Positions 1 through 7,007 of a stretch of DNA of 10,296 nt are shown piece after piece. The DNA comes from Euperipatoides rowelli (Eukaryota; Onychophora; Udeonychophora; Euonychophora; Peripatopsidae): NCBI GenBank assembly GCA_003024985.2, contig PXIH01S0000184.1, one strand, 5' to 3'. A model generated the notes under the pieces. That model saw only the letters and a program-made list of their open reading frames with translations. It did no database searches and was not told the DNA's origin. How positions within the stretch are numbered: the stretch's first letter is position 1; the number at the start of each line of letters is the position of its first letter. The position numbers and the translations under genes were made by a program.

Positions 1-176
1 GTTTGAAACCGGCTTAATGGACAGGAATTACAGCATTTTTTTCATACATGTATTTGTCACTAAACTAATTTTTAAGTACACTACTTTAACTTTATAAAAA
101 CATTCAACACAATTTATTTTTTAATATTCCTATCTTTTAAAAAAAATCCTTTTATAATTAAGTTTTTTATGATTTA

Positions 177-909
177 TTACACCCTATTACTATCCTTACA
201 CTATTTAAATAACATTACAGCAATGGGAGTGGCTTCCCAATTATTATTTCCTTTATTTTACAATTTTCCTAGTTGATTGACATATTTAAATATGTTTTAA
301 ACATTAAATTCACATAACCAATCTTAATGTGTGTAAAAAAAAAAAAAAAGATTTATCTTGGTTTTCAGCTCTGAGTCTTCATTTCTTCCTATGTCACGTG
401 ACTTTGCGGTCAGCACAATCAACAGCCATTACTCAAAAGTCTTTGCTATTACTCTAAAACAATTCAAGCAGTCATATGATCAAACTTCTAGAAAATGCCT
501 ATGTACTGCCTGACAAATTTTTCCTATTGTAATAATCCAGTGGATGCATGTCTGCAAAATAAATTGGTGTTTTAGGGGACACTAACATTAGAATGATTTA
601 AATTAGGCAGTACATGTAGGAGTTTTGTTTGTTTGATCACATGACTGCTTGAAAATAATAGATCGACTTAGGAGTAACAACTGTTGATTATGATGCCCCA
701 AAGTCATGTGATAAGGTAAGAATTGGATTTAAGAAATGAATACAAATATAAATCTTATGTTAAAGTTGGTTAGTAAGTGAATTTAATGTTTCAAACAGAT
801 TTAAATATGTATCAACTAGGAATAATTTATTATAAAATAAAGAAAAAGACAATTGTGACTACATATCCATTGCTGTGATCCTAATTAGAGTAAAAATAGT
901 AGGGTGTAA
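177..909. repeat. Long imperfect inverted repeat (foldback or MITE-like element)
   Basis: The two halves are reverse complements of one another around a centre near 558. Matching blocks are 177-187 with 899-909 (TTACACCCTAT/C), 217-226 with 867-876 (around CAGCAATGG), 247-314 with 778-845, the CACGTGACTTTG region near 394-406 with 700-715, and 465-520 with 600-651 (CAAGCAGTCATATGATCAAA against its complement). The central 80 bp match poorly and form the loop. Arms are about 310-345 bp with many substitutions and small indels, so the copy is old. Weaker AT-rich similarity may continue outward to about 58 and 992, so the true ends are uncertain. No transposase-like reading frame was seen. A non-autonomous DNA transposon or foldback element is the likeliest origin; an inverted duplication of unrelated DNA is the alternative. 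Confidence 0.75.
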
Positions 910-1480
910 GAAAGAAATAACAATTTTTTTTTTAAAAAATGGAATTTAAATTTTTTTTAAAAGTATAAGTTCTTGAAATTTATTTAGTAGCCAGGCTCAA
1001 AATAAGTGGGCCAATGAGCGCAATTACTCCCATAAACCTATTATTTGCTCTGATAAAGTTTTTTGTGAGTGCATGTTTTTGCACCAACACTATGCTTAAA
1101 AAAAACAAAACAATTCCTGACTTTGCTAAAAGATAAAATCAGTTTTAATAGTTTACATAAGTAAACAATTATTATATTTAAGCCAAGATTTTTAAAAATT
1201 GCTTTATTCACTTTTTTATTAAAAAAAACTGCACATCTAACTTGGTAGAGTTCAGACATTGAGGTACAAAGTCAACGAGAATAATATAACTAAGCTCCCT
1301 AGTAGCAGGTCATGAAAATTGTGAAATAGAAATTCTTGAATTTAAAGATTTCACAGGAAATAATAAAAAATAATGCTTTAATTCTGGTAGTTTATTATGC
1401 ACATAAATTAAAAAAAAAAAAATAGGTTTTAAGATTACAAATAAGACATTTCTGACCATAACACATAGGATCTTCCCATA
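910..1480. other. AT-rich stretch without a recognised gene
   Basis: Nothing protein-like was recognised on either strand. The minus-strand open frame of 72 codons at 1041-1259 is lysine- and phenylalanine-rich low-complexity sequence of the kind random AT-rich DNA produces, and it has no domain signature. The block at 1022-1054 (AATTACTCCCAT followed by TTTGCTCT) resembles 2567-2597 in the same orientation. Poly-A runs occur near 1097, 1225 and 1409. Confidence 0.5.
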
Positions 1481-1690
1481 TAATGACCGATCTCATCTGC
1501 CTAGCAAATTTTACAGAGCTCCATTAATCCAGAAACTCATGCTGATTGGTTAAGACTTAATCTCATTCAAAAGAGATTTAAAACGATATTGCATTGCAAC
1601 ACTATCGTCTGGATCTCAGACCTACCAATGTCAAGCAGCCCAATAACCCACAATACATTCTATCCACAACTCACTCCATAGATTTTTGTT
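1481..1690. other. Less AT-rich block with two adjacent small hairpins
   Basis: This block is visibly richer in G+C than its surroundings. It holds two neighbouring stem-loops: AATCTC at 1559-1564 pairs with GAGATT at 1573-1578, and ACGATA at 1583-1588 pairs with TATCGT at 1603-1608. The second loop contains the near-palindrome TTGCATTGCAA (1589-1599). An inverted CCAAT (ATTGG) lies just upstream near 1544. No open frame longer than a few dozen codons was found on either strand. It could be an eroded repeat or regulatory DNA; nothing in the sequence decides between these. Confidence 0.35.
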
Positions 1691-2199
1691 TTAATTTTAA
1701 AATGTTTGATAATTACAATAGAAATAGAATAAAGATATCAAAGAAAATATTCTGATAGTTTGTAACTAAATGCTTAAGAGGCAAATATAAAATCTAACTA
1801 GCATAAATGTTTATTTTTGCCATTATCTACTTGTAGCATTTTTTCTCTTAATATAAATTATTCATTATAGTTTTGAGATTTTAAAAATATTTCAAAACTT
1901 TATAATATGATTTAAAGTAATATTGACGAATCTATATTCTATTGAACATTCATTTAGTTCTAATTTCTTAATTGTATGAGTAAATAGGCTAATTATACTA
2001 TGTATCTCTTTATACTGTACTAGGCCTATATCTTTATTATAATTTGTAATTTTTTTTCTCTCTAATAAAAAACAAGTACAGGGTGAAGCTCCCTAAAAAA
2101 AACAAAAGTTGTAAAAAACAGACAACTATTAAACTTTTTGTTTAAAGTAAAAGTGATAGAACCACCATGAGTTAATGGAAGAATTGCAAAAAAAAAATA
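1691..2199. other. AT-rich stretch, nothing recognised
   Basis: No coding signal, RNA gene or clear repeat was seen. It contains one TACTGTA heptamer (2013-2019) followed by the palindrome TAGGCCTA at 2021-2028. Confidence 0.45.
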
Positions 2200-2461
2200 T
2201 TTCAGAATAAGTAAATAAAAAACAGTTTAGCAAATTGAATTTGTGCATTAACAAAGCCTACTGTATTATAAACCTTTAATAATTCATATTGAGCGTAAAT
2301 ACTGTATATCACTCAATATTTCTTGAAATTATTATTTTTTTGTATTAAACTGCTATGTGTTATTTTCAAAGTGAATAAACATTTTAACAAATCGAATTTG
2401 TGCCTTAAGAAAACTTTCTGTATATGCCATATATTAATTCTAAATACAATATCACTCAATC
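2200..2461. repeat. Degenerate direct duplication, offset about 150 bp
   Basis: Two copies of a segment of about 100 bp lie in the same orientation, roughly at 2200-2317 and 2362-2461. Shared stretches are GAATTTGTGC at 2237-2246 and again at 2394-2403, and TATCACTCAAT near 2307-2317 and 2450-2460, with matching sequence between them interrupted by small indels. An open frame across the second copy on the minus strand (2313-2522) is AT-rich and lacks any domain signature. I read this as a duplicated non-coding repeat, not a gene. Confidence 0.55.
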
Positions 2462-2566
2462 TATTATAATATGACCATGAATCACAAGGTTTTAAGCACA
2501 TTATTAGGATACCATATTGCAAAAGTTAAAAATAAATAGCCAATATATCGGTAATTGGAAAAAAGA

Positions 2567-2660
2567 AATTGCTCCCATTAAGATACAACTTGCTCTCAGT
2601 CACTGAGTGGGTGCAAGTATTTGCTCCCAGTATAAAAATTGTAATTTCGAGCCCTGAGTA
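2567..2660. repeat. Block with three TTGCTCCC-like motifs and a small hairpin
   Basis: TTGCTCCCA (2569-2577), TTGCTCTCA (2590-2598) and TTGCTCCCAG (2621-2630) recur at uneven spacing. CTCAGT-C-ACTGAG at 2595-2607 forms a short perfect stem. The block ends with CGAGCCCTGAG near 2648-2658. The left part resembles 1022-1054. It abuts the 3' side of the LINE remnant exactly where reverse transcriptase sequence would be expected, so it may be a different repeat that replaced or interrupted the LINE. Confidence 0.4.
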
Positions 2661-2691
2661 ACGAATACAGGTAAAAAAAATCAGATTGGTT

Positions 2692-2839
2692 AGGCTACAT
2701 TAAGATTCCCAATCAAATTTTCAATTTCATCAGTATTTTTTTTAGTTATGTTTAAATACAAAATTTGGGTAATTTTTATTCTTTTCAGCCAGCTCAGTGT
2801 TGTATCTTTATTTTTATATGTAAGAGTTCCAACACTATT
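2692..2839 (-). pseudogene. LINE segment between endonuclease and reverse transcriptase
   Basis: A 49-codon minus-strand frame (2839 down to the stop at 2690-2692) contains WLKRIKITQILYLNITKKN followed by DEIENLIGNL. This resembles the NPKKFWKYI.SK.K....I..L stretch that precedes reverse transcriptase in CR1/L2 ORF2 proteins. Just upstream in the same frame, across one stop, is YEKYKKV, like the LWKKYK...Y..ARN basic helix. Similarity is weaker than in the endonuclease blocks; its order and spacing next to them are the main support. Nothing resembling reverse transcriptase follows towards lower coordinates. Confidence 0.45.
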
Positions 2840-3046
2840 TCAGACTTTCTTATATTTTTCATAGTTTTCTTACTTGGTTCAAATTGTTTAAATAGTACAC
2901 CTTTTTTTTTATTTTTAATTCTTATGTTTTGTGAACCATCCCAGATAATGATTGCTATAAATATTATTTTTGACAGATGTAAGAAGCCATTGTTGTTTTG
3001 ATTTCAGTTATTATTCTATTATAATATAGGTTGATATCTGGTATAT

Positions 3047-3120
3047 TATCCTTCATATCGGATTATCTTTTTATCTTCAATTTTATCATTCATATCGGAT
3101 TATCTTTTATCTTCTTTAAT
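3047..3120. repeat. Two-copy tandem repeat, 37-bp unit
   Basis: Units at 3047-3083 and 3084-3120 both contain TTCATATCGGATTATCTTTT and TATCTTC. The copies differ at a few positions and by one T. It lies inside the LINE remnant, between the endonuclease end and the linker, and probably arose by slippage after the element died. Confidence 0.85.
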
Positions 3121-3164
3121 TTTCCTTTTTTTTTTTTTCATTAAATGACAACTCACATTCCATC

Positions 3165-3395
3165 AGGCGTCACTTTTTAATATAGGACTTAAATAATTTA
3201 AATTTTTGATTAAGCTTTCATCATTGCTAACATTTATATATAGAAGAGGAATTTCCTCGATACCTGTGTTGTTTTTTAACTATTTGAATTAAACTTAATT
3301 GTATAAGAAATCAGTGAAAAAATGTAGCCAAGTGCTAATTAGGGTAGGGTGAGCTTAATTCTCATGTTATATGGGGGAATGTTTAAATCCCCTAA
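3165..3395 (-). pseudogene. LINE endonuclease remnant, C-terminal half (GDLN to SD)
   Basis: A frame from 3395 down to the stop at 3339-3341 reads LGDLNIPPYNMR, matching the LGDFN.P catalytic block of LINE endonucleases (the Asp and Asn are active-site residues; here GDLN replaces GDFN). After a gap and frame change, 3267 down to the stop at 3163-3165 reads a 34-residue segment containing VSNDESLIKNLNYLSP and ending ILKSDA. This fits the ..TND..L...EYLPPLGKSDH end of the domain. The catalytic SDH histidine appears as Ala followed at once by a stop, so even this conserved triad is broken. An A-rich insertion and a short tandem repeat follow on the downstream side. Confidence 0.6.
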
Positions 3396-3440
3396 AAATA
3401 AATTTAATATGTTTTTTTTTCCTATTCTACAACAATTATA

Positions 3441-3804
3441 TTAGATGATCATTTTCAACACTTCCAAGCGATAGAATAAATCAATTAGCCATTTCCCCCC
3501 ATTTTTAGACAATTTGTACCACAGTAATTCTACATCTGTATTGATAATATCTAATTTTTTAAAATCAATTGATCTGATATTAACATGAGACCTTTTCCTT
3601 TATAGTTTAAACGATTGTTAAATATATCGATAGTATAATCTGGAACATCTAGCAAATTATAACCATTGTTTGGAAGCCATGCTTCAGTAATTGCAAAAGA
3701 ATATTTTTTTCTTTTAAAACAAGTTTAATGTACTCAAGTGTGTTCTTGATTGCGTTTATATTTGTATATAGAAACACTTTATCATTAACAGATTTTTGCC
3801 GGTG
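3441..3804 (-). pseudogene. LINE endonuclease remnant, N-terminal half
   Basis: Three consecutive minus-strand frames carry this part. The first (3804 down to about 3700, opening after a stop at 3805-3807) reads KVFLYTNINAIKN, like the opening strand and helix of LINE endonucleases, where the conserved asparagine sits in a YTN/LNARS-type motif. The second (3697 down to the stop at 3551-3553) opens FAITEAWLP, matching the ITETWL motif whose glutamate binds the metal in APE-type endonucleases, and then VPDYTI and KGKG. The third (3554 down to the stop at 3441-3443) holds ELLWYKL and DLFYR, matching the E.LW..I ... IYRPP stretch. Two frameshifts separate them. The enzyme would nick chromosomal DNA to prime reverse transcription; this copy cannot be made. 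Confidence 0.65.
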
Positions 3805-3819
3805 TCAAATGTGCGTTTT

Positions 3820-3960
3820 TTTTAGATTGGCGGGCCCTCCGGCAGGTTGCAAAACTGCAGGAGCAATTAAAAAGTCAGTGTCTCACACGATTGCATTGCC
3901 AATTACTGAGTTTTGAAGATGAGTCCCACCTTGGCACTTTTCATAAAAAGCTTGTAGGAA
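3820..3960. other. GC-richer segment upstream of the LINE endonuclease
   Basis: On the LINE's coding strand this lies just before the endonuclease start, where a 5' leader or the end of a first ORF would sit. It includes GGGCCCTCCGG (3833-3843) and CACGATTGCATTGCC (3886-3900). A plus-strand open frame of 62 codons (3728-3916) crosses the endonuclease remnant antisense and is its shadow. Whether this segment belongs to the LINE cannot be told without other copies. Confidence 0.35.
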
Positions 3961-4510
3961 TGATTTTTTAGTTATATACTTGGATTGTTTTTCAAAGATA
4001 ATATTAAATTTTAGTAAAGATAATGTAATTGGTAATATTTACAATTTAATTTAGAATATTTTAATCTGAATACTATCCAACATAGTATATAAACTTTCAT
4101 ACTCTACCTAATGACCAAAGATAAGCATTACACGAGTTTGAAAGGCGAGTAATTGAATTCAGTAAAAAATAAAACAAAATTTTTCACATATACATGCATG
4201 TGCTTTCATTCAATTTTGTAAAGTGAGGTGGACTTGATTTAATTATATTGAAGCATTCTTTAAAAAAGTGCAAGTAGAAAATCATAACCTATAAAAAAAA
4301 AGGAAAAAGTTTGAAAGGAAAATTTCAGTGAAAAAAAAGTTAAGGTATGCCTTCTGGTTGAATTAAAAAAAAAAAAATTTGTAAACTTGTTATAAAAAAT
4401 TGCTGTTAGACGGATTAAAAAATGTTTTGTTTCAAAAATTATTATAAATTTAAACTTTATTTCATTGATATAACTAATTTAATATTGTGTTTTATCTCAA
4501 ACACTATCTT
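3961..4510. other. AT-rich stretch, nothing recognised
   Basis: No reading frame with domain character, no RNA gene and no clear repeat. It contains the palindromic core ACATGCATGT near 4192-4201 and several poly-A runs (about 4285, 4331 and 4366). Confidence 0.45.
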
Positions 4511-4745
4511 GAATGGACACGCCCATCTAAAAAACCGTTCATATGTTGCTGAGTTTATTTGTGATAATTTCCAGCTGATTGAAGTGGCTGCGCTGACAGC
4601 AGCTAGCAGGCAGCGGCGCCCTGACGGACTAAAACCAATGAGGTCCGCTGAATCACAGCATGTGGTTGAAATGTCATTTGTGTTAGGCTTGACATAGATT
4701 TAATGTTAATTACAAACCAGCGGAAGTTCCGTCCATCTAAGAAAA
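4511..4745. other. GC-rich island bounded by a short direct repeat
   Basis: About 4570-4670 is clearly over half G+C in a window of about one quarter G+C. Near-identical 15-mers flank it in the same orientation: GCCCATCTAAAAAAC at 4521-4535 and GTCCATCTAAGAAAA at 4731-4745. The plus-strand frame 4422-4697 runs through the island; its second half has ordinary amino-acid composition (for example AALTAASRQRRPDG), unlike its AT-rich first half. CGGAAGTTCCG at 4721-4731 is an odd palindrome. No known protein was recognised. A captured exon, a SINE-like insertion between target duplications, or a promoter or 5' leader fragment of a repeat are all possible. Confidence 0.4.
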
Positions 4746-5400
4746 CTCCTTTGACAGCCTTACTATTAGAATTCAATTGCTATCATCATTATTAGGTGTA
4801 AGAATTAATGTTTTTTAGGCGTTTTAGGGTCATCATTAAGAGATTCTGGTAAACTGATTAAAGTGACAGGTATATCTCCAAAAAGGTAAAAAAAATATAG
4901 TTGGTCTTCGTTGTTTGGTAATTTAAAATTGATAAAACTTAACATTTAGTTTCAAGACATTGAATGAAGTTGATATACTGTAAATATTGTGAACTGTTTC
5001 AAATTTCCACTATCAATTTAGTTTTTATTTGATTGCAACTGTTTAAAAAAATGATTGCTTAATTTTTGAGTAGGTGGCAATGCTGTGAGCCACAGGTGTT
5101 TTGAATAAACAAAAAAAAATAAAAATTTGCTAGATGGTGCTTTGTGTTCATTCTTTAAATTATTAATCATGATTTTTATTTCATTTTGGTTGTATTTATG
5201 TCAGAAGTAATTAAATGTTAGTATTGATGAGGGTTCATAAACAGGATTTAATTTGCTAAGAATACATCACCTAGTGGGTTATAGCTCCTATGTCGGAAGC
5301 AATGGTCTAATTAATTTTTAAAAAATGTCTGACACAAACAAATGCAAAATTTTGTATTCGAGACAGAAATTCAGGCTTCATTAAAAAAAATATGCTGTAT
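4746..5400. other. AT-rich stretch with a possible polyadenylated end
   Basis: No gene was recognised. At 5103-5125 an AATAAA-type signal runs into an A-rich tail (AATAAACAAAAAAAAATAAA), as at the 3' end of a retroposed sequence, but nothing upstream was identifiable as a transcript or SINE. The flanking GCTAGATGGTGC (5130-5141) resembles GTTAGATGGCAC at 8087-8098. Confidence 0.35.
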
Positions 5401-5457
5401 ATATTCTAAGTGTACAGTATATTATACACTAAATACAGTATTAGATACTGTATTACA

Positions 5458-5478
5458 ATATATATATATATATATATA
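5458..5478. repeat. (AT)n microsatellite
   Basis: A run of alternating A and T continues unbroken for 21 bases, followed by CACAGAGTATATA. Three TACTGTA/TACAGTA heptamers lie just upstream (5413, 5434 and 5446). Confidence 0.9.
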
Positions 5479-5497
5479 CACAGAGTATATACCGTGA

Positions 5498-5522
5498 AAT
5501 GCCGAGCAAGGGCTCGTGCATT
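5498..5522. other. GC-rich stem-loop
   Basis: AATGCCGAGC (5498-5507) and GCTCGTGCATT (5512-5522) pair around a four-base loop AAGG with one bulge. It marks the switch from the AT microsatellite to a GC-richer segment. No protein or RNA family is recognised. Confidence 0.5.
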
Positions 5523-5549
5523 CATCATTCGTTTGGGGGAAATGGGAGT

Positions 5550-5786
5550 GGCGCTCTTGTAAACCTTAGATTTACCACAATGCATTGCAAAACTGACCTG
5601 GCACTCTTGTTTGGATAGAATCAGAATTCCTTAAAAAGTTTGTTTTTCAAATTGGCGCCCTTACTTGGACATGCTTCCTAAAACTTTAGAAAATTATCTT
5701 GAAAATGCCATTATGGCTGGTACACACTAAACCATGACGTCACACATCAATAAAGATTGGATGATATATGTACCAAGTAAGAGCGC
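5550..5786. repeat. Cluster of four GGCGCTCTT-like motifs, last one inverted
   Basis: The direct copies are GGCGCTCTTG (5550-5559), GGCACTCTTGTTTGGA (5600-5615) and GGCGCCCTTACTTGGACA (5654-5671). The fourth is inverted: GTACCAAGTAAGAGCGC at 5770-5786. The last two agree at 13 of 14 positions over GCGC(C/T)CTTACTTGG and so form an inverted repeat enclosing about 132 bp, the size of a very small MITE. A CRE-like site lies between them. No open frame crosses the region. Confidence 0.55.
5735..5742. promoter_or_regulatory. CRE-like palindrome TGACGTCA
   Basis: A perfect TGACGTCA octamer, the consensus bound by CREB/ATF bZIP proteins in animals. It lies inside the 5655-5786 inverted repeat and has no gene start beside it. 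A match of this length may be chance. Confidence 0.3.
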
Positions 5787-5789
5787 TGT

Positions 5790-6043
5790 GTAAGTTAAAA
5801 CTCACTTTTTAATTTACAGGCCTCTTATGTTGTGTTTGAGGATTATTTATTTACTATGTTTTATTCAACGTTATTCACAGAAGTTACATACAGTATATGG
5901 AGGTTTATTCAAAATATTATTTTATTCATATTAAAATATCTATATAAGATGAATGTGCAGATAAACATTTACTGTATATTTTAATATTTCTTTAATGAAA
6001 ACTAAGATATTTTGCAAGAAAAAATATATAGAATATAATTACT
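5790..6043. other. AT-rich spacer, nothing recognised
   Basis: No gene or clear repeat. Two TACTGTA/TACAGTA heptamers lie at 5889-5895 and 5970-5976. Confidence 0.4.
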
Positions 6044-6305
6044 AGTGTCTAGCTATCAAACTTCACAGCAAAAAATATAATTTTGGAAAGTGTAATTACT
6101 TTAAAAAAAAAAAAATCTAAGCAGTCTAAGCCAATTGATTTCTAAAACGAATTGAATAATTTAATATACTTACTACAACCGGGTGATCTTTTTACTAATG
6201 CTTGTTAGTGTGAATGGAATGATCATGTGGGAGTTGATTTGTTAACTGACAAATGATTGGCTAATTTCTTTGGAATATTGCTGTGAAGTTTGATAGCCAG
6301 ACACT
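6044..6305. mobile_element. MITE with 27-bp terminal inverted repeats
   Basis: The left end (6044-6070) reads AGTGTCTAGCTATCAAACTT and on to CACAGCA. The right end (6279-6305) is its reverse complement apart from one base (CTGG for CTAG). The element is about 262 bp, AT-rich, and has no coding capacity, as expected of a miniature inverted-repeat element moved by a transposase made elsewhere. No convincing target-site duplication was found, partly because the right boundary is shared with the inverted second copy. The superfamily is not assigned; the ends do not match one I can name with confidence. Confidence 0.65.
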
Positions 6306-6540
6306 ATCAAACTTCACAGCAATATTCCTAAAAAATTAGCAATCATTTGTTGGCTAATAAATCAACTCCCACGTGGCGATCATTCCATTCACACTAACAG
6401 GCATTAGTAAAAAGATCACCCGGTTGTAGTAAGTATATTAAATTTTCGTTTAGTTTTAAAAATCAATTGGCTTAGATTGTTTAGCTTTTTTTTAATTTAA
6501 TTTTTTTAAGTAATTACACTTTCCGGAAAAAAAATCAATT
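6060..6540. repeat. Large palindrome: two copies of the MITE head to head
   Basis: The segment 6304-6540 is the reverse complement of about 6070-6296, with a 7-base spacer (CCAGACA, 6297-6303). Long matching tracts include CTACAACCGGGTGATCTTTT (about 6173-6192) with its complement near 6413-6432, and GTTAGTGTGAATGGAATGAT (6205-6224). The second copy lacks the outer terminal repeat: after 6540 the expected TGCTGTGAAGTTTGATAG does not appear. It also lacks the AGTGTCTGG tip at the junction. Arms differ by scattered substitutions and small indels, such as ATGTGGG against CCACGTGG near 6371. Confidence 0.9.
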
Positions 6541-6899
6541 ATGACTATTGTAGTCTTACTTCTTTTATTTATGTCTAAGGAAAACAGTTTTGTAAATTAT
6601 TTCAAACTAGAAATTTGATTTTTTTTTTGGCTAAATAATAAATGAAAAATTGTTTTTGGCTAATAAATATGCTATATTTTTTTTAGTAATCATTAAAGGT
6701 TGGGGGGGGGGGACATGCAGAATAAAAATTATCCAGCTAGGGTTAACTCAGACTGCAGGTTTTAAAAAAAATACATATAAAACTGGGATTTGATAACCGA
6801 TATGCAAATTAGATATTTAAATTAAAAAAAAATAGTAAGTCGGATGAGTTAATTAGTATGAATAATTAAGTCCCTAAGTAACCTATTAGCTGTGGTAGG
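6541..6899. other. AT-rich stretch with short repeats and a poly-G run
   Basis: No gene was recognised. TTTTTGGCTAA recurs near 6626 and 6652 as a short direct repeat, and an 11-base G run lies at 6702-6712. Confidence 0.4.
6702..6712. repeat. Poly-G run of 11
   Basis: Eleven consecutive G in strongly AT-rich DNA. A single run cannot by itself form an intramolecular quadruplex. Its length is likely to vary between copies or assemblies. Confidence 0.9.
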
Positions 6900-6913
6900 G
6901 GTGAACGTTCACC
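6900..6913. promoter_or_regulatory. Perfect 14-bp palindrome containing GAAcgTTC
   Basis: GGTGAACGTTCACC is its own reverse complement. The inner GAA-NN-TTC is the inverted-pair arrangement of heat-shock elements. It lies about 240 bases downstream of the minus-strand ORF start at 7157, inside the presumed intron if that exon is real. Function is not shown. Confidence 0.3.
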
Positions 6914-7007
6914 AGAAATGTTATTCTACGTCACTTGATAACATAAATAATAAACAAAATGACTCATTATTACAATCTATTATGTTGACTACTTTTTGCA
7001 AATAATA

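Larger units (their letters stand above)
2690..3850 (-). mobile_element. Decayed CR1/L2-like LINE (endonuclease part only)
   Basis: Reading the minus strand, a series of short frames in several phases line up in the order expected for the start of a non-LTR retrotransposon ORF2: an N-terminal YTN...IKN segment (3700-3804), FAITEAWLP (3671-3697), a GKG..L.IS segment, an E.LWYKL and FYR segment (3441-3554), LGDLNIPPY (3369-3395), a LIKNLNYLSPILKSD segment (3165-3267) and a linker (2692-2839). These are hallmarks of the APE-type endonuclease of CR1/L2-clade LINEs and of the segment leading to reverse transcriptase. Each transition needs a frameshift or passes a stop, so the copy is dead. The reverse transcriptase with its YxDD box is absent; recognisable homology stops at about 2690. 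The clade call is by motif only. Confidence 0.7.

Noticed and set aside
1041-1259. 72-codon minus-strand open frame
   Set aside because: Low-complexity Lys/Phe/Asn-rich translation of AT-rich DNA, with no domain, no splice context and no start context.
2313-2522. 69-codon minus-strand open frame
   Set aside because: It overlies one copy of a degenerate direct duplication; the other copy does not keep the frame, so it is not under coding constraint.
2765-3001. 78-codon plus-strand hydrophobic frame
   Set aside because: It is antisense to the LINE linker and A-rich segments; the Phe/Leu/Ile richness is the complement of Lys/Asn/Glu-rich LINE coding sequence.
3728-3916. 62-codon plus-strand frame
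   Set aside because: It is antisense to the start of the LINE endonuclease remnant.
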